The notes under the pieces are model-generated. The model was not told the DNA's origin. It did no database searches and saw only the letters and a list, made by a program, of their open reading frames with translations. Shown piece after piece: positions 1-6,701 of a stretch of DNA of 42,359 nucleotides (position 1 is its first letter; each line of letters starts with the position of its first letter). This DNA is from JBJKRF01 sp046704785 (GTDB lineage: Bacteria; Chloroflexota; Anaerolineae; Anaerolineales; Villigracilaceae): assembly GCA_046704785.1 (NCBI GenBank), contig JBJKRF010000161.1, positions 1 through 42,359 on the forward strand, written 5' to 3'. Position numbers and translations under genes: made by a program.

Positions 1-788
1 TCCATGACGGGGCGGTAGGAGGGCGTGGAGGCGTAGAAGGCGATCTGCTGGCGGCAGAATTCGCGCTCGCGGGCGTTGCTGGCGGCGAAGAGCGTGACCG
101 AAACGTCCACGTCGGCGCGGGTGCGGCGGGCCTTGCGCGCGCCCGCGTCGATGGCGGGCAGCAGCACCCGGCGCAGGTAGCGCGGCGTGTGGAAGGGATG
201 CACGTGGAAGCCGTCGCACAGTTCCCCGGCCAGCCGTGCCAGCCCGGTGTTGACCCCGGCGATGTAAATGGGGATGGGGCCCACAGGCTTTCGGCCACGC
301 CCGGTGGGGGCGAGGTTGGGCGCAGGCAGGGGCGACGGTGTGAAGAAGGGCGACATGAGCGTGATCTTGTAGTACTCGCCGCGGAAGTTGAGCGGCGCGC
401 CGTTCTGCCAGCAGTCCCACAGGGCGCGCAGCACGCCGATCTGTTCGCGCAGTTTGCCGGTGACCGAGGCGGGCCATTCCAGCCCGAAGCGGCGCTCGAT
501 GTGCGGCCTGACCTGCGTGCCCAGTCCGAGCCGGAAGCGCCCGCCGGACTGCGCCGCCAGGTCCCAGGCGCTGTAGGCAATCGTCGTCGGCGAGCGTGCG
601 AAGGAGACGGCGATGGCCGTGCCGGAGCACAGCCGCGTGGTGTGTTCGGCGATCAGGGCGTGTGGCAGGAACGGGTCGTGGATGGTCTCCGAAGTCCAGA
701 GCGTGTCGAAGCCGATCGCTTCGGCGGCGCTGGCGATGGCGGGTACCTCAGCGAGGCGTACGGGGGGCAGGCTGGCGTCCAGTTTCAT
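1..788 (-). CDS. F420-dependent LLM-class oxidoreductase, TIGR03617-like (3' end outside window)
   Basis: Reading the minus strand from the ATG at 788 gives an open frame to the window edge (262 codons) that begins MKLDASLPPVRL. It has the luciferase-like barrel pattern: AEAIGFDTLWTSE near residue 25, a GLGTQVRPHIERRFG segment near 90 and IPIYIAGVN near 170. This matches the TIGR03617 group of putative coenzyme F420-dependent oxidoreductases, which transfer hydride from reduced F420 to unknown substrates in the cytoplasm. A purine-rich AGAAGGAAAG lies upstream of the ATG. The start is 40 nt after the M42 peptidase stop, so the two are probably co-transcribed. Between the YYKITLMSPFF motif and IPIYIAGVN there is an extra Pro-rich stretch (TPSPLPAPNLAPTGRGR) that looks like a translated interspersed repeat. 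The C-terminus is missing. Confidence 0.88.
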   Translation of the reverse strand, partial: MKLDASLPPVRLAEVPAIASAAEAIGFDTLWTSETIHDPFLPHALIAEHTTRLCSGTAIAVSFARSPTTIAYSAWDLAAQSGGRFRLGLGTQVRPHIERRFGLEWPASVTGKLREQIGVLRALWDCWQNGAPLNFRGEYYKITLMSPFFTPSPLPAPNLAPTGRGRKPVGPIPIYIAGVNTGLARLAGELCDGFHVHPFHTPRYLRRVLLPAIDAGARKARRTRADVDVSVTLFAASNAREREFCRQQIAFYASTPSYRPVM

Positions 789-828
789 GTGTTTGCTTCT
801 TTCCTTCTGCTGTACCGCTCGGGTATGG

Positions 829-1881
829 CTATTCGTCTGAGAGCAGGTAAGCGTTGGTCCAGTTGACGGTGGCGAGCAGGGCCTCGGTGTGGGTGCGTTC
901 GTAGTTGTGCGAGGCGTCGACGCCGGGGCCGATCAGGGCGACGGCCACGTCGCCGCCGGCGCGCCAGAAGGACTCGCCGTCGGAGCCGTAGTAGGGATAG
1001 GTGTCCACCCGGTAGGGGATTCCGTTGGCGTCGGCCAGGGCCCGCAGCTTTTGGCTCAGTCCGTGATGGTAGGGCCCGCCCGAATCTTTGACGCACAGGG
1101 TGGCGTGGAATTCGTCGGAGGTTTGTCCCTGGCCAACGGCGGCCATGTCGAGCGTGAGTAGTTCGTGAACGTCGGCGGGGATTCCGGCTGCCGCGCCGTG
1201 CCCAACTTCTTCGTAGTTGCTGATCAGCAGGGTGGTGGTCTGGGCGGGCTGTAGACCGGCCTCGTGCAGGGCTTTGACCGAGGCAACCAGGCCGGCGACG
1301 CAGGCTTTGTCGTCCAGGTGGCGTGAGCGGACGAATCCGGCGGTGACTTCGACGCGCGGGTCGAAGGCCACGTAATCGCCAACCTGAATGCCCAGGGCGC
1401 GGGTTTCGTCCGCCGAGCTGGTGCGGGCGTCCAGGCGGACTCCCATGTTGTCTTCGCTGCGTTCGAGTTTGCTGGCTTCTGCGCCGTGCACGTGGACGGA
1501 GGCTTTGTCGATCAGGTAGGCGCCGCGTATTTTTTTGCCGCCGGCGGTGAAGACCCAGCAGCCTTCGGTCTCGACGCCGTTGAGCAGCAGCCCGCCGATG
1601 CGCGTCAGGCGCAGGCGTCCGTTGGGTTGAATCTCTTTGACCATGCCGCCCAGGGTGTCGGTGTGGGCAGTCAGGGCGCGCGGGGCGCTGTTCTGCGCGC
1701 CTTCCCAGCGCGCCAGCAAAGCGCCCTTGCGGGTGCGGCTCAGGCTGAGTTCGGGGAATTGGCCGAGCGTTTCGGCGACGAAGTCGATGCCGGCCTCGGC
1801 GAATCCGGTGGGTGAGGGGGTGTTCAGCAGGTCGACCAGGAAGCGCAGCAGGAAGGTTGTGTCGATGGGTGGAAGGGACAT
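829..1881 (-). CDS. M42-family metallopeptidase (NAGGN-system type)
   Basis: A 350-residue co-catalytic metallo-aminopeptidase of family M42. Visible metal ligands and catalytic residues are H73 and D75 in TAHTDTLGG, D190 in RHLDDKA, the E224-E225 pair in SNYEEVGHG, D245 in LTLDMA and the late His in DASHNYERTH. The best remembered match is TIGR03106, the peptidase found with N-acetylglutaminylglutamine amide (NAGGN) osmolyte genes, but none of the other NAGGN genes is present here, so a role in general peptide trimming is as likely. The start is supported by an AAAGGAGAG ribosome site 6-7 nt upstream. It lies between a thioesterase and an F420-type oxidoreductase on the same strand. The protein is expected to be a soluble cytoplasmic oligomer. 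Confidence 0.9.
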   Translation of the reverse strand: MSLPPIDTTFLLRFLVDLLNTPSPTGFAEAGIDFVAETLGQFPELSLSRTRKGALLARWEGAQNSAPRALTAHTDTLGGMVKEIQPNGRLRLTRIGGLLLNGVETEGCWVFTAGGKKIRGAYLIDKASVHVHGAEASKLERSEDNMGVRLDARTSSADETRALGIQVGDYVAFDPRVEVTAGFVRSRHLDDKACVAGLVASVKALHEAGLQPAQTTTLLISNYEEVGHGAAAGIPADVHELLTLDMAAVGQGQTSDEFHATLCVKDSGGPYHHGLSQKLRALADANGIPYRVDTYPYYGSDGESFWRAGGDVAVALIGPGVDASHNYERTHTEALLATVNWTNAYLLSDE

Positions 1882-1923
1882 CGGGTCTCTCCTTTAGGAA
1901 GGGCAACGAAAAATAATGACGCG

Positions 1924-1985
1924 GTCATGGCGAGCAGTCGTTTTTCAGGTGACGAAGCAATCCGAGAAAACCGCCTCGCCATGAC
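1924..1985. repeat. Interspersed palindromic (REP/MITE-like) repeat
   Basis: Perfect 11-bp inverted arms GTCATGGCGAG (1924-1934) and CTCGCCATGAC (1975-1985) enclose a 40-nt centre containing GACGAAGCAATCC. This 'CATnGCGAG...GACGAAGCAATC' layout resembles short palindromic repeats scattered in intergenic DNA of many environmental bacterial genomes. It fills the gap between the thioesterase stop and the M42 start. It could act as an mRNA-stabilising hairpin or just be a non-autonomous mobile remnant. Confidence 0.6.
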
Positions 1986-2007
1986 AATGTAGAGGCTCTA
2001 GCAGGCC

Positions 2008-2424
2008 TCATCCTTCGAATTCGGCGATTCTTTTGCGCCAGGCCTGCGGGATGGGGATGGCCTGGCGGCTGTGATAATCGTACGTGACCAGCACCGACTC
2101 GCCCCGGGCTAATTCGCGCCCGTCCCCGCCATCGACCAGGCGATAAGCCACCTGCATCGATTTGTGGCCCAGGTGGGTGGTGCACACGCCCACGCGCAGG
2201 TCCGCGCCGAAGAAGACCGGTGCGAGAAAGGTGACATGCACGTCTGCCAGGATGACGCCGATTTCCATGAATGATTGGTCCGCGTCGAACAGGCCCAAAT
2301 GGATTAAATAGGCGATGCGCGCCTGCTCGAAGTACGTCAGGAACTTGGCGTTGTTGACATGTCCCTGCGGGTCCAGGTCGGCGTAGCGCACTTCGAGCGG
2401 GTGGTAGAAACGAAAGTCGGGCAC
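2008..2424 (-). CDS. Acyl-CoA thioesterase, YbgC/FadM hotdog family
   Basis: A 138-residue single hotdog-fold thioesterase of the 4HBT family, which hydrolyses acyl-CoA or acyl-ACP thioesters in the cytoplasm. The signature VRYADLDPQGHVNN near residues 10-23 carries the catalytic Asp, followed by the FLTYFEQAR helix. An upstream ATG at 2523 is in frame, but the extra 33 residues are unlike the family. I chose the GTG at 2424 because a TATAAT box ends 6 nt before it, so transcription should begin at or within a base of that codon, giving a leaderless message. The length then matches family members. It is divergent from the Cas4-like pair and is the first gene of the minus-strand set that continues into the M42 peptidase. 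Confidence 0.85.
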   Translation of the reverse strand: MPDFRFYHPLEVRYADLDPQGHVNNAKFLTYFEQARIAYLIHLGLFDADQSFMEIGVILADVHVTFLAPVFFGADLRVGVCTTHLGHKSMQVAYRLVDGGDGRELARGESVLVTYDYHSRQAIPIPQAWRKRIAEFEG

Positions 2425-2430
2425 ACGAAG

Positions 2431-2436
2431 ATTATA
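2431..2436 (-). promoter_or_regulatory. -10 box of the thioesterase gene (leaderless)
   Basis: TATAAT on the minus strand. Exactly 6 nt (CTTCGT) separate it from the GTG start at 2424, so the expected transcription start coincides with the start codon. No good -35 box is visible at 16-18 nt spacing. Confidence 0.55.
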
Positions 2437-2522
2437 CCTGGGATGCGGTGGCAGGGTTTTTGCAAAGTCTGTCCGTCTTATTGGATGCGATGGCGCTGAC
2501 CCTGTAAACCTTTCGTGGAACA

Positions 2523-2531
2523 TGCTAGAAT
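2523..2531 (+). promoter_or_regulatory. Extended -10 promoter of the Cas4-like pair
   Basis: TGCTAGAAT is an extended -10 element (TGn plus TAGAAT). The -35 region is weak. Transcription from about 2538 would give a leader of roughly 100 nt that contains the perfect inverted repeat at 2566-2603. Confidence 0.4.
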
Positions 2532-2565
2532 GTATGTGCTACTGTATCCTTGCGTAAGTCAGGGA

Positions 2566-2603
2566 AGTTGTGTGCGGGCGTGCTCCACTACCCGCACACA
2601 ACT
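2566..2603 (+). promoter_or_regulatory. Perfect 13-bp stem-loop in the leader of the Cas4-like genes
   Basis: AGTTGTGTGCGGG (2566-2578) and CCCGCACACAACT (2591-2603) are exact reverse complements around a 12-nt loop. The hairpin ends 32 nt before the ATG at 2636. There is no T-tract, so it is not a standard terminator. It could be an operator, an mRNA-stability element or a protein-binding RNA hairpin. Its size and symmetry are also those of a palindromic CRISPR repeat, but it occurs once only. Confidence 0.6.
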
Positions 2604-2635
2604 GTTCCCCGGTTTGGTAAGAAAGCTGCCTTTTT

Positions 2636-2881
2636 ATGCGAGTTATCAAAGCTTCTGAAGTCGGTTCGTATTTATATTGCCGTCGCGCCTGGTGGTATCA
2701 CCTGAACGGGATGGAATCCATCAACCAGGCGGAAATGGCCGCCGGGACGGCGCTGCACCGCCAGCATGGCCGCAAAGTGCTGACGGCCGGACTGGTGCGC
2801 TCGTTGGCCTGGCTGGTGCTGCTGGCAGCCCTGGTGGCGCTGGTCTCGTTCGCGTTGCTGCACTGGTTCAGCGGCGGCTGA
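2636..2881 (+). CDS. Cas4/RecB-like nuclease, N-terminal half with C-terminal membrane helix
   Basis: An 81-residue protein beginning MRVIKASEVGSYLYCRRAWW, which is the N-terminal motif of Cas4/Dna2-type Fe-S nucleases, with C15 in the place of the first cluster cysteine. A Glu/His segment follows (QAEMAAGTALHRQHGR), in which H41 or H44 could be the RecB-motif His. Residues about 53-78 form a single hydrophobic helix, after which the protein stops. The rest of the family fold (the D, ExK and QxxxY motifs and three more Cys) is in the next gene, which starts 2 nt after this stop in another reading frame. The two are therefore translationally coupled and probably assemble. This is not a simple frameshift, because each half has its own membrane helix at the junction and its own start. 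Confidence 0.75.
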   Translation: MRVIKASEVGSYLYCRRAWWYHLNGMESINQAEMAAGTALHRQHGRKVLTAGLVRSLAWLVLLAALVALVSFALLHWFSGG

Positions 2882-2882
2882 G

Positions 2883-3398
2883 ATGGCTCTGCTCTACGTC
2901 GCAGCGGCGTTATTCCTGCTGGCGCTGATCCTGTTGTGGCAATCGGGGCGGATACGGCGTCAGGCCGGTTTGCCAGGCGGACGCGTGATTTATACGGATA
3001 CGCGCGCCTGGAACAAGGTGGAAAAACCCCTGTACAGCGCCGCGTACAAGCTGACGGGTCGTCCGGATTACCTCGTCGAGCAGAATGGCCGTCTCATCCC
3101 GGTGGAGGTCAAATCGGGGCGCACGCCCGAAGCGCCTTATGATTCGCACATCTACCAGCTCGCGGCGTACTGCCTGCTGGTGGACAAAGTGATGGGCAAA
3201 CGTCCGCCTTACGGCGTGATCCATTATACGGAGCGCGACTTCGCCGTGGATTACACCGCCGACTTGGAGAACGCCCTGCTGGATATGCTGGCCGAGATGC
3301 GCCGCGACGAAACCCGCGAGGAGGTCGACCGTTCGCACGAAAGCCATGCTCGTTGTGCGCACTGTGGCTTTCGCAACATTTGCGACCAGAAGTTATAA
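2883..3398 (+). CDS. Cas4/RecB-like nuclease, C-terminal catalytic half with N-terminal membrane helix
   Basis: A 171-residue protein: membrane helix at residues 2-19, then a PD-(D/E)XK nuclease core with D62 in GRPDYLV, E75 and K77 in VEVKSG, and Q92/Y96 in YQLAAY, ending in CAHCGFRNIC (C158, C161, C167). These are the Cas4/RecB catalytic and Fe-S motifs except the first Cys and His, which are in the preceding 81-residue protein. If both nuclease parts face the cytoplasm, the two helices make a hairpin and the break between the genes falls in the external loop. There is no cas1, cas2 or CRISPR array nearby. Neighbours are NAD kinase and recN, which suggests a house-keeping DNA role rather than spacer acquisition. 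Substrate is unknown. Confidence 0.8.
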   Translation: MALLYVAAALFLLALILLWQSGRIRRQAGLPGGRVIYTDTRAWNKVEKPLYSAAYKLTGRPDYLVEQNGRLIPVEVKSGRTPEAPYDSHIYQLAAYCLLVDKVMGKRPPYGVIHYTERDFAVDYTADLENALLDMLAEMRRDETREEVDRSHESHARCAHCGFRNICDQKL

Positions 3399-3399
3399 T
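3394..3399 (+). promoter_or_regulatory. Possible internal -10 box for NAD kinase
   Basis: TATAAT overlaps the stop codon of the upstream gene and ends 7 nt before the ATG at 3407, the same geometry as other -10 boxes in this window that abut start codons. The -35 region is poor. It may allow leaderless transcription of the kinase apart from the upstream pair. Confidence 0.4.
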
Positions 3400-3406
3400 G
3401 GAGTCT

Positions 3407-4273
3407 ATGGACGGGCCTTTTATTCCCCGACATATCGTCGTGACCGGCCATCCAAAGTTGGACGAAGCCATGCACGAGGCGACGGTCATCGCGGCTTACC
3501 TCCAACAAAAAGGCCTGGATGTGCCCAACGGCTCGCTCTACGACGAGACGCTGCGGCGGCGCGTCCATGCCGGAGATTTCGACCTGATGATCGCGGTCGG
3601 CGGCGATGGCACCATGTTACGCGCCGCGCATTTGTGCGCGCCGCACGACATCCCGGTGTTGGGAGTCAACAAAGGGCGGCTGGGTTTTCTCTTCCAGGTG
3701 GAAGAAGGCGGCTGGCAGCGCATGTTGGACAATCTGCTGGCCGGCGATTTCTGGGTGGAGCGGCGCATGATGCTGCGCGCCGAGCACCTGCGGGCGGGCG
3801 AATCGCTTGGGTCGTGGGAAGCGCTCAACGATGCGGTCGTCGGGCGCGGACAGTATTTGCGTCCGGTGCGCATTCGGGCCAGTGTGGACGGCCAGTACCT
3901 GACCACCTACGTCGCCGACGGCCTGATCGCTTCCACCGCCACCGGTTCCACCGCCTACGCTCTGGCTTGCGGCGGGCCGATCCTGCCGCCGGAATTGCGC
4001 AATATTCTGCTCATCCCGATTGCCCCACACCTGACGACGGACCTGGCGGTGGTGCTCTCCGAAGGTTCCATCGTCAGCATGGCCGTTCAGAGCGATAACG
4101 TCATGTTGAGCCTTGATGGACAGATTCCCGTCGGCCTGGCCGAGGACGACCGCGTCGATGTCCGCGTCGGGGAACATACCGCCAAATTTATCCGTTTCGG
4201 CGATCCCGGCTATTTTTACCGCAACCTGACTGCACACATGAATCAGAACACCACGATAGGATTACCACGATGA
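3407..4273 (+). CDS. nadK: NAD kinase
   Basis: A 288-residue ATP-NAD kinase that phosphorylates NAD to NADP in the cytoplasm. The diagnostic GGDGT motif is in IAVGGDGTMLRAAH near residue 66, followed by GVNKGRLGFLF, the conserved NDAVVGRG segment and the YVADGLIASTATGSTAYALACGGPI stretch typical of the family. Alternative starts exist at 3353 and 3398 (the latter overlaps the previous stop). I chose 3407 because the family begins close to its first beta strand and because of the adjacent -10 box. The stop overlaps the next start (ATGA at 4270-4273), so it is translationally coupled to the zinc-finger membrane protein. Confidence 0.93.
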   Translation: MDGPFIPRHIVVTGHPKLDEAMHEATVIAAYLQQKGLDVPNGSLYDETLRRRVHAGDFDLMIAVGGDGTMLRAAHLCAPHDIPVLGVNKGRLGFLFQVEEGGWQRMLDNLLAGDFWVERRMMLRAEHLRAGESLGSWEALNDAVVGRGQYLRPVRIRASVDGQYLTTYVADGLIASTATGSTAYALACGGPILPPELRNILLIPIAPHLTTDLAVVLSEGSIVSMAVQSDNVMLSLDGQIPVGLAEDDRVDVRVGEHTAKFIRFGDPGYFYRNLTAHMNQNTTIGLPR

Positions 4274-4791
4274 CTGAGCCTACCATCCTTTATTGTGTCA
4301 ACCATCCCAATGTCGAAACCACCCTGCGCTGTAACCGCTGCGGCAACCCCATCTGTGCCAAGTGCGCGGTGCGCACCCCCACCGGCTATCGCTGCCCCGA
4401 CTGTGTGCGCAGCCAACAAAAAATCTTCAACACCGCCACGTGGACCGACTACCTGTTGGGCTTCGTCGTGGCCGGATTCCTTTCCGGCGTCGCCAGTTTT
4501 CTCGTCACCCTGGTGCTCTCCTTTGGTATTTTCGGTTGGCTGATCATCGTCATCGGCGCACCGACCATCGGCGTGGTGATTTCAGAAGGCGTACGTCTCG
4601 TCATCGGACACCACCGCTCGCGCAGCCTGTTTATCGCCATTATCGTGGCCGTCGTCCTGGGTGCGTTGCCCATGGCTTTGTTGCAACTTCTTAGCATGAA
4701 TCTGTTCGGTATCCTCTTCCAGGGCATTTATCTGGCCCTGGCCGTTCCCACCATTTACACGCGTCTTTCCGGGATCCAGATTTTTGGATGA
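4270..4791 (+). CDS. B-box-type zinc finger membrane protein
   Basis: A 173-residue protein with an N-terminal treble-clef/B-box-like zinc finger: YCVNHPNVETTLRCNRCGNPICAKCAVRTPTGYRCPDCV contains C-x2-C pairs and a His within the first 46 residues. Three to four hydrophobic segments follow at about 60-85, 88-108, 117-140 and 143-162. Such finger-plus-membrane proteins are common in Chloroflexota and some Firmicutes, but no biochemical role is established. The finger should face the cytoplasm. Its start overlaps the NAD kinase stop by 4 nt, and recN follows 42 nt downstream, so this is probably one transcript. Confidence 0.75.
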   Translation: MTEPTILYCVNHPNVETTLRCNRCGNPICAKCAVRTPTGYRCPDCVRSQQKIFNTATWTDYLLGFVVAGFLSGVASFLVTLVLSFGIFGWLIIVIGAPTIGVVISEGVRLVIGHHRSRSLFIAIIVAVVLGALPMALLQLLSMNLFGILFQGIYLALAVPTIYTRLSGIQIFG

Positions 4792-4833
4792 TGGATTCCG
4801 GCGCTGGAAATTCTGAAGAGCCGATAGGTCCGT

Positions 4834-6561
4834 ATGCTGAGCGAACTGCGTATCGAAAATTTTGCCATCATCGATAAATTGGAACTGGACTTTGGCCCCG
4901 GCTTACTCACCTTCACCGGCGAAACCGGCGCGGGCAAATCCATCATTATGGACGCACTCGAAATGCTGCTGGGGGGGCGCGCCGAAGCGACAGTGATCCG
5001 TTCCGACGCCGAACGCGCCACCGTCGAGGCCGTCTTCAAGCTGTCCGGGCCGGAACAAGCCGCCGTGGTTGAATTCCTGCGCCGCGAAGAACTGCTCGAC
5101 GAGGAGCAGTATGTCACGCTGGCGCGCGAGGTGCGCCGCGAAGGGCGCAACATCGCCCGCATCAACGGGCGCACGGTGAACGTCACCCTGCTGAAGGAAA
5201 TCGGCGCCTTTTTGGTGGACATTCACGGACAGACGGATCACCTGTCCCTGCTCGACGTTCGCTCTCACCTGGGCCTGCTAGACCGTTTCGCAAACGTCGA
5301 CTCCTTCCTGGAAGCCTACCGTCAAAGTTACACCGCGCTGCAAGCCTTGCGCCGCGAACTCAACGAGTTGCGCCAGACTCAGGCCGATTCCGACCGCAAA
5401 ATGGAGATGCTGACCTTCCAGGCGGAGGAGATCGAGACGGCCCGACTCAAGCCCGGCGAGGACGACGAATTGCGCAAGGAGCGTGACCGGCTGGCCAACG
5501 CCGAGTCGTTGGCGGCCAATGCGCAGGAAGCCCTGGGCCTGATTGACGAAGGGTCATCTGAAACGCCGGCCATCACCGACCAGCTTGGGCAGGCTGTGGC
5601 GGCGCTGTCGTCGCTGGCGCGTGTCGACCCGTCGCAGGCCGAGTTTTCCGCCCGCATTGAAGCCCTGCTCGAAGGCCTGTCGGATGGGGCCCGCGAACTG
5701 CGCGATTACCTGGAAAACATCGAATACAATCCCAAGCGCCTGGAGCAAGTGGAAGAGCGCCTCGACCTGATTCACCGCCTGGAGCGCAAGTACGGCGGTT
5801 CCATTGAATCGATACTGGCCGTTGGTTCCAACGCGCGCAAACAGTTGGAGACCATTGGCAACGCGGTGGAGCGAATCGCAGAACTGGAAGCCAGGGAGTC
5901 CTCGTTGGTGGCGGGGTTGTCTGAGCGCGGGCAGGTGCTTTCGAAGGAGCGGAAGAAAGCGGCTGGCGTGCTGTCCAAGGCCATCGAGGTCGAACTTGAT
6001 GAGTTGAAGATGGCCTCGGCGCAGTTCACGGTGGATTTCCAAACAAAGCCGGATGCCAACGGTTTAACGGTAGACGGACAACGGGTGGCTTTTGACAGGA
6101 ATGGCTACGACCGGGTAGAATTTCTCGTCGCGCCGAATCCAGGTGAAGGCTTGAAACCGCTCGCCAAAATTGCATCTGGGGGCGAGACCGCCCGTCTGAT
6201 GCTGGCGCTGAAAAATGTGCTGGCGCGCGCCGACCAGGTTCCCAGCCTGGTCTTCGATGAAATCGATCAGGGCATTGGCGGGCGCGTTGGACAGGTGGTC
6301 GGCCAGAAGTTATGGAATCTGGCGCGCGCCCATCAGGTGTTATGTATCACACACCTGCCGCAGTTGGCGGCTTTTGGCGACCAGCATTTTCAGGTCGAAA
6401 AAGTGGTTGCCGGGGGGCGGACGAGCACGCGTGTGAGTCGTCTGGAAGGTGATGCGCGCCTGCTGGAACTGGCCCAGATGTTGGGAGAAGTGAGCGAGGG
6501 GACGCTGCGTTCGGCGCATGATATTCTCCAGTCGGCCAGGGATTTGAGCATACAAAAATGA
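4834..6561 (+). CDS. recN: DNA repair protein RecN
   Basis: A 575-residue SMC-like ATPase acting in double-strand break repair on the nucleoid. Walker A GETGAGKS is at residues 29-36 and the Q-loop region is DIHGQTDH near 130. A long charged coiled-coil middle follows (about 150-370), then the ABC signature ASGGETARLMLALK and Walker B SLVFDEIDQGIGG near 470. The final CITHLPQLAAFGDQHF contains the H-loop. Length and order are as in Bacillus RecN. It is downstream of the Cas4-like nuclease pair, NAD kinase and the zinc-finger protein, which makes a shared repair transcript plausible. No terminator is evident after it. Confidence 0.95.
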   Translation: MLSELRIENFAIIDKLELDFGPGLLTFTGETGAGKSIIMDALEMLLGGRAEATVIRSDAERATVEAVFKLSGPEQAAVVEFLRREELLDEEQYVTLAREVRREGRNIARINGRTVNVTLLKEIGAFLVDIHGQTDHLSLLDVRSHLGLLDRFANVDSFLEAYRQSYTALQALRRELNELRQTQADSDRKMEMLTFQAEEIETARLKPGEDDELRKERDRLANAESLAANAQEALGLIDEGSSETPAITDQLGQAVAALSSLARVDPSQAEFSARIEALLEGLSDGARELRDYLENIEYNPKRLEQVEERLDLIHRLERKYGGSIESILAVGSNARKQLETIGNAVERIAELEARESSLVAGLSERGQVLSKERKKAAGVLSKAIEVELDELKMASAQFTVDFQTKPDANGLTVDGQRVAFDRNGYDRVEFLVAPNPGEGLKPLAKIASGGETARLMLALKNVLARADQVPSLVFDEIDQGIGGRVGQVVGQKLWNLARAHQVLCITHLPQLAAFGDQHFQVEKVVAGGRTSTRVSRLEGDARLLELAQMLGEVSEGTLRSAHDILQSARDLSIQK

Positions 6562-6602
6562 AAAGGGAAAATTGCGCTTTTGTACTGGAAATTTAGAGCA
6601 TT

Positions 6603-6630
6603 TTGACCCAAAATAAATTGTATCTATTGT
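6603..6630 (+). promoter_or_regulatory. Possible promoter of the SARP-like regulator
   Basis: TTGACC at 6603-6608 and TATTGT at 6625-6630 with a 16-nt spacer. The -10 is weak, so this is tentative. A leader of about 65 nt would follow before the ATG at 6702. Confidence 0.3.
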
Positions 6631-6701
6631 CACTTTGGGAATCGTCGTGAGACGAACGGCTTTTTCCCATCGACGGTAATTCCACTTCGGCGTTTGTTTA
6701 T

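Noticed and set aside
189..866. Plus-strand frame over the left end.
   Set aside because: It is a shadow of the minus-strand LLM oxidoreductase, which shows family motifs throughout.
785..1906. A 373-codon minus-strand frame over the M42 peptidase.
   Set aside because: It is Arg/Pro-rich and out of frame with the clear M42 metal-ligand motifs at 829-1881.
2566..2603. A CRISPR array next to a Cas4-like gene.
   Set aside because: There is only one palindromic unit, no spacers, and no cas1 or cas2 in the window.
2636..3398. Programmed ribosomal frameshift or a simple sequencing frameshift joining the two Cas4-like halves.
   Set aside because: No slippery sequence is seen at the junction, each half has its own membrane helix there, and a proper ATG follows the stop by 2 nt.
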